Origin: Mangifera indica
Lineage: Eukaryota; Streptophyta; Magnoliopsida; Sapindales; Anacardiaceae
Length of the DNA: 64,000 nucleotides
Direction: 5' to 3'
Assembly: GCF_011075055.1 (NCBI RefSeq)
Contig: NC_058137.1
Span: 25,529,463 to 25,593,462 of the forward strand
Shown here: in pieces, positions 23,061 to 35,235 of the stretch
How the letters are laid out: the number at the start of each line of letters is the position of its first letter
Position numbering within the stretch: the first letter of the stretch is position 1
The notes under the pieces: model-generated
Database searches by the model: none
What the model was told of the DNA's origin: nothing
What the model saw: the letters and a program-made list of their open reading frames with translations, nothing else
Position numbers and translations under genes: made by a program

Positions 23061-23487
23061 TTTTCGCACCCGTGTTTGAGAAAATGCACAGTTTTTAGAA
23101 AACGTCAGGTATATCCATCATTAATTTTATTTTCATCTATAAATCTTATTCATTACAGAAAAATTTAAGCTACATATCATCTGAAATGTAAAAAATTAAT
23201 CGGCGAAAAACTACGATAAACACTGAGAAATTAGATGAGGGGTATTTTTGGAATGAAAAATATGATTTACTTATAAAGATAAAATGTAAGAATTTTTGTC
23301 GAAAAAGGTTTATGCGACAAATTGACTACCGATTTTAATTAATTTCCCCTAAATAATTAATTGCTATCATAATTAATAATGAGGTTTATACGTTTAGTTT
23401 AGGTCCAAACGACATTATTATATTCTAAACTTATTAGAGGGTAAATAGTATTTTCCCTATCTTGTTTTAAAAAATTATCATATTCAC

Positions 23488-23489
<2 letters not shown>

Positions 23490-23566
<77 letters not shown>
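23490..23566. repeat. (AT)n microsatellite
   Basis: An almost pure AT run of about 75 bp. The aligned place in the second duplication copy (about 63882-63900) has only a short AT-rich stretch, so the tract expanded after the duplication or shrank there. Confidence 0.95.
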
Positions 23567-23571
<5 letters not shown>

Positions 23572-24662
23572 TTATAGTTTTAATAGATTTAATATAACAT
23601 TTTTGTTAATAATTTGTTGCATTTTATTAATTTTTTAGAGGTAAAATTGTAATTTTTAAAACTATTGACGAACATATAATATTGAAAAAATTTTAAAACA
23701 TGTAAAATTTCAGTATCACCCATACAATTTAAAAATATTATAATTTATCTAAATATATGATTATATGCCATTGATATTATTCTCTTTATTTACGCTAGTA
23801 ATTTTTTTATTTTTAATTGAAATTAATATAAATTAAGAGTATAAAATTATTTAATAAACTTTTGGGGTATAATGTTATTTAGTTTGAGGGTTTTATTGAT
23901 TTTTCAATATTTAAAAAAAAAAAACAGTTTTTTTCGACAAATTTAATATATGTATGAAAATTTGACTTTTTTTCAAACTTAAAGTAGTAATAATCATTTC
24001 ATAAAATATTAGGCGGGATAGTCATTTGGCCCTTTATTTTAAATAAATAACAAAAACTCCCCATTGAAGCAATGACCAAGTCGCTCAAAGGAGTAATGCG
24101 TTCTAGATTCTGAGGTCAAGTAAGAAGAAAAAGAAGATTCAAGATTACTTGCACAATAGAGGTCAATTTTTTTTTTTTTTCGTATAAAATTTGTCACTTC
24201 TTTAAGTTTGAATAAGTCCGCAGAGCGGCTGAGTCTTCTGTAAATTAATTATGAATTATTTGACTTAATTTTTTTTTTCTCTATATTCTTGATACTTGCC
24301 AACAGATTCAACTGAAAGGAAGAATCATCAGTTTTAGTTTCTAAGGATTGTTTGAATATTAATTATTAATTAGCTTTTAACGGGAATATGATTTCAACAA
24401 ACCTTTCAAAGTCCTCCTTCAGGAAATTGCATGCATAAATATGGAAGAAAGAAGCGACATGAATATTCGCTGCATGACATTGATTAGTCTAACCCCAACG
24501 CCGTTTGGTCAAGGTCTCTTATGAGCTTGACAAAGACCAATCTATGAATTCCAAACATACGCAAGACTTTCTGCAAGTAATTTCTCTGTGAATTCTTTGC
24601 AACATGTATATGAAGGGAGGAAGGATCGATGGCTTCGATAGATCAAATTCTATACATTTATA
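23567..24662. promoter_or_regulatory. Spacer and presumed promoter side of the first GLR gene
   Basis: The first about 100 bases still belong to the duplicated segment. The rest is AT-rich DNA with no gene. GTATATGAA at 24606, about 55 bp before the start codon, matches the spacing of TATA-like sites before the other two GLR genes but is a weak match. Confidence 0.35.
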
Positions 24663-27590
24663 ATGGATATTTCATCTTTTCACTTGTTTTTCTTTCACCT
24701 ACTCTTGTTGCTTTCGCTGAAAGCAACAGCTAATGGAAGCTACACAAACGCAGCTGAAAAGGAACATGTTGTTGGTTCCATCGGTGCAATTGTGGATCTA
24801 GATTCTCGAATTGGTAAAGAAGAAAAAATAGCCATGGAGATGGCTATGAGGGATTTCAATGTGAAGACGAATCAAAGTTTTCATCTCCTCATAGTGAACT
24901 CTCAAAAAGATCCCGTTTATGCAGCTTTTGCAGGTTTGTGATATCAGCTCTTGTTTAAATTGTTGCTTTTCTTTGACTAATTGGGAAATTGCTTGAATTG
25001 CAGCAAAGGATCTTACTGAAACACAAAAAGTTGAGGCTATTTTAGGTCCACAGACTTGGGAAGAAACAGAAATGGTTGCAAATATTGGTAGCCAAGCTCA
25101 GATACCGATTCTTTCTTTAGCTGAATCAAGTCCACAGTGGGCATCAGAGCGATGGCCCTTTCTCATTCAAACCGCACCTAGCCAGCACAAACAAATGGAA
25201 GCCATAGCAGCCATGGTTCAGTCATGGGAATGGCATCAGGTCACAGTTATATATGAAGATACTGGATCTTCAACTGCTGGAATAGTGATGCCTCATCTCT
25301 ATGACGCCTTCCGAGAAGCAGATGTAGAAATCATCAATCTTGTGGCACTCCCACCTTTTGATTCTTCCTCATTGGCTCAAAAGCTTGAGATGATCAAATT
25401 GGGGCAATGCCGAGTCATTGTGGTTGATCTATCGTTTCCATTGGCCACACGCCTATTCGAAAAGGCCAAGGAAATGGAGATGATGGCGAAGGATTACGTA
25501 TGGATCACTACAGCCGCTTTTTCGAATCTAGTCGATTCCATTAATGGGACAAGTATTTCCTCAATGCAAGGAATCATAGGAGTCCAGAGCCACTTCCCCA
25601 TAAATGGCGAACTCCATAAGGATTTTCATAAGAGATTCCGGGCAAAGTTTACCTTGGAATATCCAGAAGAGGACAGCAGTGAACCTTCTATTTATGCAGT
25701 ACAGGCCAACGATGCTGTATGGACAGTTTGTTCAGCAATGAGCAAGAATAACAACGCGAGACGACAAAAACTGTTGGATACAATTTTGCATAGTAAATTT
25801 AATGGACTACGGGAAGAAATTCAATTCATTGATAAAAAATTAGCTCCAGGGAACATATTTCGGATCATTAATGTGCTTGGAAAGAGTTACAGATCACTTG
25901 GGTTTTGGTCGGAGTCAGGCGATGGAATAGGATTTTCTGATAATTTAGATGAAAGAGCTTCATATAATCCTTCTATGAAGAGTTTGAAACGTGTGATTTG
26001 GCCAGGTGAACGTTGGTCAACTCCGAGAGGATGGGCTATTCCAACCAACGCAAAGCCTCTGAAAATCGGTGTGCCAAACGGAACAACTTTCAAGGAATTT
26101 CTGACCGTCGGCTGGAATCCTGAAGAAAACAATCACACATTTGGAGGATATGCCATTGATCTCTTCAAAGAAACAGTTCGCACTTTACCATATTACCTTG
26201 CTTACGAATTTATCCCCATTGATGGCAAGTATGATGCTTTAGTGCAGCGAATTCATAATAAGGTAAAGACTTTTGACTCTTGTTTCTCAGATTTTTTCGG
26301 TATATGAGAAAATTATAATCCAATTTTCTGTGTGTAGACATTGCATGCTGTAGTTGGTGATGTAACAATTGTGTCGAGCCGATTACAATATGCAGAATTC
26401 ACACATCCCTACACGGAACCAGGATTGGTGATGGTGGTGCCCGTGCGATCACAAGCCGGCAGTAAAGCATGGCTATTCATGAAGCCTTTCACAAAAGCTA
26501 TGTGGGGTTTAACTGTAGCTGTAACTCTTTATAATGGATTTGTGGTGTGGTTAATTGAGCGGAATCATTGCTCCGAATTAAAAGGCTCAGTTCTCAATCA
26601 AAGCACCACCTTGATTTGGTTGTCCTTCTCAACACTCTTTTCTCTTCAAGGTAACACGACCAATCTTCCCTCAATTTGATCATTCCATTTTTAAGATTGT
26701 ATATATAGCTAACTTGTAATTCCTGCTTTGTTTTGAAGCTGAAAAGTTGCATAGCAGTCTATCCAGGATGGCCATGGTGGTTTGGTTGTTCGTAGCTCTG
26801 GTCATCACACAAACTTACACGGCTAATCTCGCCAGCATCCTCACAGTGCAGCGGCTCGAACCCACTTTTACAGATATTGAGTCACTGCAGCAAAGCAATG
26901 CCATGATCGGACATTGCAAGGGGTCTTTCCTTGAAAAATATTTGGTTCAAGTTTTAAAATTCAACCCCAATAACATAAAATTTTACTCTTCGTCGGAAGA
27001 CTATGCTCAGGCTCTTAGAAGCAAAGAGATAGAAGCCATCTTTCTCGAGGTTCCGATAGCCAAATTATTCACTGCAAAGTACTGCAAGGAGTTCACTGCA
27101 GCCGGACCGACCTATGAAAGTGGAGGATTCGGATTCGTAAGTTAATCCAATCTTCACTTACTAACAAAATCTAACAAAATAGAATGTTTATGAAGACTTT
27201 CTTATGTTGGCTCAGGTTTTTCCAAAGGGTTCGCCATTGGTTCCTGACATGAACAAAGCGCTGCTGAATTTATCCGAAGGTGGGAAGCTACGAGAATTGG
27301 AGAATAAGATGCTTACAATTCAGAACTGTGAGGAGATGGAATCAGAAGAAGATTATTCCAGTATTAGTGTGACTAGTTATTGGGTGCTCTTCACGTTAAC
27401 AGGATTCACATCAACACTTGCTCTTGCTGTTTATGGTGTTTATTTATATTCGAAACTTGAGGAGCCAATTTTCGGAAACAAAATCATTTGGAGACTTATG
27501 TCGGCTGTAATTGCACATTGGCGACTGAAGAAGAAGTGGTTCTGTCGAAAAGTGAGCGACATCGAAAGTCCTACCAGTATTGCTCCATAA
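24663..27590 (+). CDS. GLR: Glutamate receptor-like channel, first of three; probable 1-nt frameshift
   Basis: Five exons: 24663-24933, 25005-26262, 26338-26650, 26739-27136, 27216-27590. In order they encode a leader with a long hydrophobic run, the bacterial-type ligand-binding region (VGSIGAIVD; GPQTWEET), the split glutamate-binding S1/S2 lobes, M1 (VVWLIERN), pore (LIWLSFSTLFSL), M3 ending TQTYTANLASILTVQ, and M4 (FTLTGFTSTLALAVYG). The M3 signature places it with plant GLRs, closest in style to clade II. Exon 1 (phase 1) and exon 2 do not join in frame: near 25018 the sequence reads actgaacac where the paralogues predict one more A. A downstream AG (25029-25030) could act as an in-frame acceptor, dropping nine residues. 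So it is either a frameshifted gene, a gene with shifted splicing, or a base-call error. Confidence 0.85.
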
Positions 27591-28946
27591 GCTTACTAAG
27601 GGTTTTAACCTGATAGACGAATAATTAGAAAGGTTGTAAAATATATTTTTTTTCACATATGTGACTACAAATAAGCCTGAGGTATCCAGAAGTCGAAATT
27701 TCATATATATTTTTAATTTTCTATTTATAATCCACCTCACAGGAATCATGAACTATGACCAACCAAAGACAACCAAACCAAGAACATAAATCAGTCCCAA
27801 GGAGAAAAAATATATAAGATGTCAGCAATCAGGACTGTATTGTCGTTAAAGTATACATACGGTGATCAAATTGCACATCATAACCTATATCAAAAATTTA
27901 ATTTTTTATATTATATATCGAGTATCGTATTGTATAATATGATAAAAATTTTAATTGATATATCATCATTTTAGATAATATCACATACACCTTTGAAAAT
28001 TTAAAATTTTTCATATACATTTTTACTATGTCACATTTTATCTATTCATATCAATAATATATATTGTATCATATAATATATATATTGTATTATATTAATT
28101 TGATACATCTCATAATACGTATTGTTTTTTATCTTTATCATATCGTATTGTATTGTATCGTATAATACATATCATATATTATAAAATACCAATAATCATG
28201 AATATACATAATGTAAGCAATACAACTAAATTCAATATCAAATTTAACTAATCAAGTTTGAATTAAGGATTGAACTCTATTTTAAAAAATAGAATATTTT
28301 AAAATTTTTAATTCTTTTTTTCTTTCAAAGAAATATATATGTATATTTAATATTGTTTGGAATTGGAAGAAAGTAATAATATTTTAAATAGATAAAGAAT
28401 TTAATAGATCCAATCAAAACTCTTTAAGGGAGAACTAACTTCTTTAAAGATTAGTATAATTGTACACAAACCATCATGTTTTGTAGAAGTATTACAATTT
28501 ATAGAGAAATAAATCAACATTTCTTTTCAAATTGGAGTCATTCAAACATGTTATAAATTGGAGTCATTCAAGTTTTAGACAAATTCAATTGTAGTTGAAT
28601 TTGGTAACATAATATTGGGAGAATGATTATTCCAAAAAGGACAAATTTCAACCCTTAAAATAGAAAAAAAAAAAAATTCATCTTCCAAAATTTGGTCAAC
28701 TTTAAATGATAGAGAGAATTTAAATATTAATGATATTTAAAAGAATTATGTCCAGTTCTTGCTTTTTTTTCTCACCTTCTTGTTCTTATTTATGCTAGTC
28801 AACCATCCCAACGCCATCACCACTACTAAATGAAAATAAATGAATTAGGGTTTTGAATAGAAGGATTATAATTCCAGCTACTGCCGTAAGAAATGAAATT
28901 GGATTTGGAAACCATCACCGCCAAATGCATCTCATTGTTTGGTGAT
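27591..28946. other. Intergenic region after the first GLR
   Basis: No gene is seen. At 27860-28190 there is a degenerate AT-rich stretch rich in tatcgtattgta-like words, loosely similar in inverse orientation to 42900-43220. Confidence 0.45.
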
Positions 28947-29160
28947 TGCATTGTTTAATAGATTATTGATTTGGGTCAAAAGTTATATAAATGTGGAGAT
29001 AGTTTGTTTGTGGATTGTGACAATGGTATTATCTATGAAAACAGAGGATGAATTGTATCGTTTAATAGATTATTGATTTTGGTCAAAAGTTATATAAATG
29101 TGGAGATAGTTTGTTTGTGAATGATGACAATGATATTATCGATGAAAATAGAGGGTGATG
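28947..29160. repeat. Tandem duplication, two units of about 107 bp
   Basis: gtttaatagattattgattt begins near 28953 and again near 29060. Both copies continue through gtcaaaagttatataaatgt and ggagatagtttgtttgtg. A short minus-strand frame (29083-29292) over the second copy has no recognisable domain and is not called. Confidence 0.8.
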
Positions 29161-29591
29161 ACGGGTGGTAGTATTATTATTGGTGGTGGCAAGAGTGATA
29201 GTGGTATTACAAACAAAGGCATAGGTGGTTATGGTGTTGTGATGATAGGGAACATTGTAAAATAATTTTTGGTTATCGTAAACCAAAAACATTCAAAAAT
29301 TTCAATTTACTCTTGGCAACTGAACATAAAGTGAAGTGAATTAATTTATTTTTAAATTCAAATAATTAAACAATTAATTCGTTATTGAGATCTAAAAAGA
29401 AGAGGCTAGAAAAGTAGAGAGAATGATGAGGAAGAGAGCGCCAATAGGAGGATATGGATTTGTAAAATGAACCATGGGAAATTTTGGTATTTTGATTTCA
29501 TTTTAAGGGCATATTCATCTTTCTCATGTTTTGGTCATAAAACGTAATTAATTCTACTCACCAAAATTGATAAAAGGTAGTTAATTTTTTT

Positions 29592-29765
29592 TAATGGATA
29601 ATTTTATATATATTTATTTTAAATATATAAATAGATATATATTTATATATATTATTATATAATTAACTATTATTTTATTTTTAATTTAAAATTATCAAAT
29701 CATATAATAATATATATTAAACATATATTTATTTATATATTTAAATTAAATATGCTTAATTTTAT
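29592..29765. mobile_element. AT-rich palindromic MITE, same family as 36190-36360
   Basis: The two halves are inverted copies around tattttatttttaatttaaa. Its reverse complement aligns along its length with 36190-36360 (shared order: tatatttaatatat, ttattatatgatt, gataattttaaatt, tatataataa, atttatat). The exact ends and target duplication are not resolved. Confidence 0.5.
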
Positions 29766-30346
29766 TATTTTTTGGTTTGTACAAATTTGTCATTTTCACT
29801 TAATTTAAAGGAGAATAGTCGTTCCGTCTATTAAATTAGAATAAAAAACGCCACTGGGTTCTCTTCACGTGTTTCGGAAAATTACAAGTTCAAAGTCTAA
29901 TGTATTAATGATTACGTTGGACATTTCGTAAGAAAGCTGCAAGAATAAATCGATGTAGGGAAATTTTGTGGCCAATTTCCACGTTCATACCAGCCTGTGC
30001 TTGTCTTACACGTTTAGTGGTCCAGGCACACAAGAAAATTTAGGCGTTATCGAACTGGCTAATTAAATAATAGTTTTATCAATATAGTCAATATTACATG
30101 GCTTTCAAAAGGACAACCTTGCACTAATCTTCTTTCTTAAATCTCAATCAGACTGCAGTTAATACATACGAACCATAACTTAAGACTTTACTACTCAAAC
30201 TGTTGTATTTTCCATTATATCATGCTTGACTTTGAAGAAATATAGGTCAAAGAACGAGTTCAGACCATTGCTGGATCGAAGATACATATATACCCTGCAG
30301 ACAGTAAAAAATCAAGAGAGGATTCTCTCCAGTGCTTTTGGACGTA
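29766..30346. promoter_or_regulatory. Upstream region of the second GLR
   Basis: AT-rich. A TATATA at 30287-30292 lies about 55 bp before the start codon and is a candidate TATA box. No other element is assigned. Confidence 0.4.
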
Positions 30347-30654
30347 ATGAATATTTTTCATGTCGTCTCTGTCTTTTCCTTGCTGTTTCTGTTCATGTTT
30401 CCGGCGAAGGCAGCAGCTAATATTAATGGAAACGCTCACACTGCTTTGACAGTTACGAACGGGCGTGTGAAGGGTGTAATAGGTGCCATTGTTAATAACA
30501 GTTCTCGTATTGGTAAAGAAGAGCAAGTAGCTATGGAGATGGCAGTGCAGGACTTCAATAGCTACACCAATCAGACTCTGGTTATTCACATAAGGAACTC
30601 TCAGGGAAAACCTGTTACTGCAGCTCTTGCAGGTAATCACAAACATACATACAT

Positions 30655-30699
<45 letters not shown>

Positions 30700-33600
30700 C
30701 TTCTGATATAAATCATCTTCAGTAAGTTCAATTTTATAGAAGGAAAGTGTTATAGGGTATCCTTCATCTTTTTGAATCCTGAGCTATTAGCATTTAAAAC
30801 AAAAACTAACATTGTAATGAGTTAATAAATATTTTATTATTATAAATATTATTTTTATAATTTTAATAAACTATTATTTATATTTTATTAAAATTAAATA
30901 AATTTATAACTTTAACATAGTTCTTATAATTAGAAAATTATATTGATAATTACAAATTTTTCACCGTCACCTTTTCCTTGTTAAGAGTGTCGAGAATAAA
31001 AATATTTCTCTTTGTAACATTACATAAAATAACAAGTGGTCTTCAAACTCTGCTAAAAGAAGTTAAAAATAAGTTCTATTTATTAAATTTATATATGAAA
31101 TGCATAAATACATGTTTGGAAGTAGGAATTGTATACAGAAGTTGATTACTGTAAAGATGCAAGCTTGATAGTTACTTTGATTTGATCAACTCAACCTTGA
31201 ATTTCAATGGTTTTAATTCAATGTATAAATGTATCACTGCAGCCATGGATCTTATCAGTGTGCAAAATGCACAAGCTATCATCGGACCACAGACATGGGA
31301 AGAGGTTTCTGTTGTAGCTCAAGTCTGTACTGAAAAACACATCCCGCTTCTGTCGCTTGCCGACTCAGCTCCAGGATTTTCATCGAAGAGGTGGCCCTTT
31401 CTGCTTGCTGCTTCACCGAACCAGCTGTATGCACAAATGCAAGCCATAGCGGCAATTGTGGAGTCCTGGGAGTGGACACAGGTCACAGCAATATATGAGG
31501 ATATTGACTCTTCAGCTACAGGAGTGATACCTCATCTATCAGATGCCTTGAAAGAAAAAGGTGTAGAAATTGTAGACTTTATTGCTTTGCCTCCTTTTGC
31601 TTCTTCTACATTATCTAAAGAGCTTAGACGGCTTCAAGAAGGTCAGTGTAGAGTCTTTGTGGTGCATTTATCTGTGCCTATGGCTGTGAGTCTTTTCGAA
31701 ACCGCGAAGAAGATGAACATGATGGAAGAGGGTTACGTGTGGATCACTACGGATCCTTTTACAAGCCTTCTCCATTCCACTGATGCCTTCACCCTTGTTT
31801 CAATCCAAGGAATTTTAGGAGTCAAGAGGTACTTCCCTGAAAATGGCTCTCATTTCAAGGATTTCTCTGAGAAATTTCGGAAAAGTTTTACCTTGAAATA
31901 TCCTGAAGAAGAGAATTCAAGGCCTGGAATTCACGCTTTGCAGGCTTATGAAGCTGCGTGGGCTGTGTGTACAGCAATGAAGGAAAGTAAGAACGGAAGG
32001 GTAGAGTTACTGGAAAAGATTTTGCTCAGTTATTTTCATAACCAGACGGCAGTTCCTCGAGTTTTTCAGATCGTGAATGTGAGGGAAAGAAGTTTTAAGG
32101 AACTTGGATTCTGGTCGAATGAATTTGGTTTCCAGGAGACTATTGATCAGAATTCTACTCATAATTCTTTAATGAAAGAATCAGGCCAAGTGTTTTGGCC
32201 AGGAGAAACTTATAATATTCCAAAAGGATGGACTCTACCCACAACTCTGAGAATAGGAGTGCCCACCAGTTCCTTATTCAAACAGTATGTGAATGTGGAA
32301 GATGATCCGTGGAAAAATGAGACCACATTTTCCGGAATTGCAATTGAACTTTTCAGAGAAATCGTGAATGAGGTGCCATTTGATTTGCCATATAAATTCT
32401 ATCCCTTCAATGGCACGTACACAGATTTAGTGAGGCAAATTCACCTCAAGGTGCGAGATTTTCTTACTTCTTTTCAGTTCCTACCTGTTTAATTTTAAAA
32501 TTTCTTGAAATTTTCTTTGAATGGAAGCAGAATTTTGATGCTGCAGTAGGCGATATAGCCATTACTGCCACGCGATGCAAGTATGCAGAATTCACACCAC
32601 CATACACAGAATCGGGATTAGTAATGGTTGTCCCTTTTCAACCAAAATCACACCACAAAGAATGGTTTTTCATAAAACCATTCACAAAAGCCTTATGGAT
32701 TCTAATTGCTGCCATAACTATCTACAATGGTTTTGTGGTATGGTTGATAGAGCGACATCACTGCTCTGAGCCTCCAAAATCACCGCTGAATCAAACAGGA
32801 ACCTTGCTTTGTTTTTCCTTCACTACTCTCGTCTCCGTTCAAGGTAATTAATTTAATCACCAACCCTTTTAGCTAGCCCGTTTCAGATTTAGATTATCTG
32901 CTAACAATTCGATTTGGTGATGAAAGGAAGCATACTACACAGTAATTTATCGCGCATGATAATGGTGATTTGGCTATTTGTGGCATTAATCATTACGCAG
33001 ACTTACACGGCCAACCTCGCCAGCATACTCACGGGACAGAACCTTGAACCGATGATATCAAGCGTTGAATCACTGCAGAAAAACAATGCAAAGGTGGGTC
33101 ACTCTAATGCCTCGTTCGTTTCGAAATATTTGGTGGATGTGTTGCACTTTAAGCCCAAAAACATGAAGGGATACACTTCTCCTGATGCTTATGCTAGAGA
33201 CCTTAAAAATGGAGATATAGCAGCTATATTTCTTGAAGTTCCTGTGGCCAACTTATTCCTTGCAATATATTGCAAACGCTTCACCATTGCTGGACCTACT
33301 TACAAAGTCGGAGGATATGGGTTTGTAAGTAGTTCTTCCTCTCTCTTTATCCGAGTTCTACTGAACTTCTAGGGTTTTTCATGACACAAGTGCATCTAAG
33401 ATATTATTTATATAAATAAATATAAAATCATGCAATGCTAATTCTAGATTCTAGATATAAATTATAAAATATTAAATTAAAATTCTTTAGGCTTATAGAA
33501 ATATTTGGAATGTCATACAATTTAAATTTGTAAACTCACAAAATTATTTGTATTTACATAACTAGTTTTACCCCCTTGAAATACCTAATTAATATATTCT

Positions 33601-34137
33601 TATTGATCACTTAAGTGTATCTATAAATTATTATTAAACTATTTAATTATCTGATTTTATTAAACTAAAATCATAATTAATGTTAGCACATATAAAAAAA
33701 ATTATTTAACAGTGCATTTTTAGGCATTTCCGAGGGGATCGCAGCTGCTTCCTAGCATAACTGAAGCTCTTTTGAATATATCTGAAAGTGGGAAGCTACA
33801 GAACATAGAGAAGAGAGTGCTGGGATCTGAACATTGTGTGGAAGCGGATTCAAATGATGAAATTTCAAGTCTGAGGGCCAGAAGTTTTTTCGAACTCTTT
33901 GTGTTAACAGGTGCAACATCTACATTCGCTCTGATACTATATGTCACTCATTACAAATGGAAGACAGACCAATCTGATCGCCATGGCATTCTACACAAAG
34001 CAATTTGGAAACTCATGTTTGTTGTAACAAATCAGTGGCGGCAACATCGAAGAGCTAGCATTGAGGACAGTAATAGAAAGATTGAAGTTGGAAATGCTAA
34101 TATGGGAATCGGCAACAATATTGAAGTTCTAGCTTAG
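30347..34137 (+). CDS. GLR: Glutamate receptor-like channel, second of three; intact
   Basis: Five exons: 30347-30632, 31243-32450, 32531-32843, 32927-33324, 33724-34137, giving 2619 nt (872 aa) with all junctions in phase. The start is the ATG at 30347; an in-frame GTG at 30332 is ignored. It has a leader ending near AKAAA, the extracellular ligand-binding region (VIGAIVNNSSRIGKEE; GPQTWEEV), S1/S2 glutamate-binding lobes, M1 (about 548-570), pore (about 585-602), M3 with TYTANLASIL (about 612-640) and M4 (about 787-812). Plant GLRs are plasma-membrane or endomembrane Ca2+-permeable channels gated by amino acids. Compared with its neighbours it lacks about ten residues where they read FxGL...IQF or VQF (near 32040), and reads SILTGQ instead of SILTVQ after M3. 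Intron 1 (610 bp) contains a TA microsatellite. Confidence 0.92.
30658..30697. repeat. Short (AT)n microsatellite in intron 1
   Basis: An acatac-rich stretch leads into about 18 AT units inside the first intron of the second GLR gene. Confidence 0.85.
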
Positions 34138-34747
34138 GCACCCCTTTTCTTAAGTTCTAAATTTCCAATTCCAAAGGTGAATCTTGAAAGAATGATGTAA
34201 TTTTCTTAAACAATAATCCAAAGCATATATAACGTCCAGAATAAATTTGAAAAAAAAAGATATTTGACAAATTAGTACAATCATGATGTTATCGAAAATT
34301 AATAAACGTAAATTCAAAATAAATATATATAATACTATTTTATAGTAAATAGTATTATAATAGTCCAAACTTAATGCATAAATGCTACATTGTTACTATG
34401 TAAGTTTGAAAAAACTCACAATTCTCAAATATCAGAGAAAAAAATATTTAGAGACAAAACTTTATTTTATTAATCTCGATAACAGTATCTAAAATTAGTT
34501 ATTTATACAATTCTATTAGTATATTAAATAATTCAAATCTATATATATCTGTCTAAATGAACGATCAAAATTATCTTTATAAGAATAAAAATTTTAATAC
34601 TAGCCTATTTTTGTGGTAGAATTTTAGGAATATCCTACTTATTTATGTGAGAATATTTTGTAAGATTTTAAAATGATTTTCTTGCTTTTTTTTTTTTTTG
34701 TTTATAGGCTCATGTATGAATCAAGCCACTATAAACAAATTATGCTT
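34138..34747. other. Intergenic region after the second GLR
   Basis: AT-rich, with no gene, RNA or repeat recognised. Confidence 0.45.
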
Positions 34748-34750
34748 TAA

Positions 34751-35232
34751 GGGGGCGTTTGGTTTGGGTAATGTTTTATTACCAAAATAAAAAGATCACC
34801 TTGAAGATAGATTACTTAGAAGATTACTGAGTATAAATGATTACTATGTTTGATAAAATTTAGTAGGTATAAATAATTATTGTGTTTGATTAAAGGTAAT
34901 AAAAGATTACTAGTAAATTATTTTACTTAAATGCCCTTGAATATAATTATTTTTAAATATTTTTTATATTATTTGTCATATTAACTAAAAATAAATTTAT
35001 TTTTATCTCAAAAAATTAATAAATAATAATATAATTATAATAAACTTAAGATTACCTCAGTAATCTTTAAATACCTAAGGTGAAGGTGATAATCAGATTA
35101 CCATCTATATTATCTGTCACGTTAGCATTGATAATAGAAGATTACTGTAATCTTTTATTACTGACAAACCAAATAAGGGAATAAAAGATAGATTATCAAG
35201 GTAATTTTAAAAAACTTCAACCAAACACCCCC
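34751..35232. mobile_element. PIF/Harbinger-type (Tourist-like) MITE
   Basis: It begins GGGGGCGTTTGGTTTGGG and ends CAACCAAACACCCCC, an inverted pair, flanked by the 3-bp duplication TAA (34748-34750 and 35233-35235). At 482 bp it has no coding capacity. G-rich GTTTGGTT ends with a TAA/TTA target are typical of PIF/Harbinger MITEs. Confidence 0.82.
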
Positions 35233-35235
35233 TAA

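Larger units (their letters stand above)
14061..23348. mobile_element. Non-autonomous Mutator-like element with long minisatellite inverted arms
   Basis: The left end GAGATATTAATTAAAATAGA and the inverted right end GGGAAATTAATTAAAATCGG pair as terminal repeats. Pairing continues inward for about 260-340 bp (for example CATTCCAAAAATA plus the AATTTCTCA block and TCGCCGATTAATT). Flanks are the 9-bp duplication CTAAATAAT at 14052-14060 and 23349-23357. The empty site with a single copy is at 63719-63727. A 9-bp duplication with long terminal inverted repeats is the Mutator-superfamily hallmark. Without the nested retroelement (15250-22691 plus its TSD) it is about 1.84 kb. No transposase is seen. 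Confidence 0.88.
2471..23670. repeat. Left copy of a large direct segmental duplication (NCL-A, NCL-B and downstream)
   Basis: Sequence from about 2471 (gaaattgtaaaaaaa followed by aaatcct) reappears in the same order and orientation from about 44331. NCL-A matches NCL-C, NCL-B matches NCL-D, and the AT-rich DNA beyond them matches to the last base of the window (64000 aligns with about 23670). The start-to-start distance is about 41.9 kb. Differences in length come from transposons present in only one copy. The left breakpoint is approximate, because flanking sequence diverges within a few tens of bases. Confidence 0.9.

Noticed and set aside
27860..28190. Possible transposon similar to 42900-43220
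   Set aside because: The resemblance is to AT-rich words only, and neither termini nor target duplication could be found by eye.
29083..29292. 69-aa minus-strand frame rich in Thr and Asn
   Set aside because: It overlaps a tandem duplication and short gtg/ggt-type repeats, with no start context or domain.
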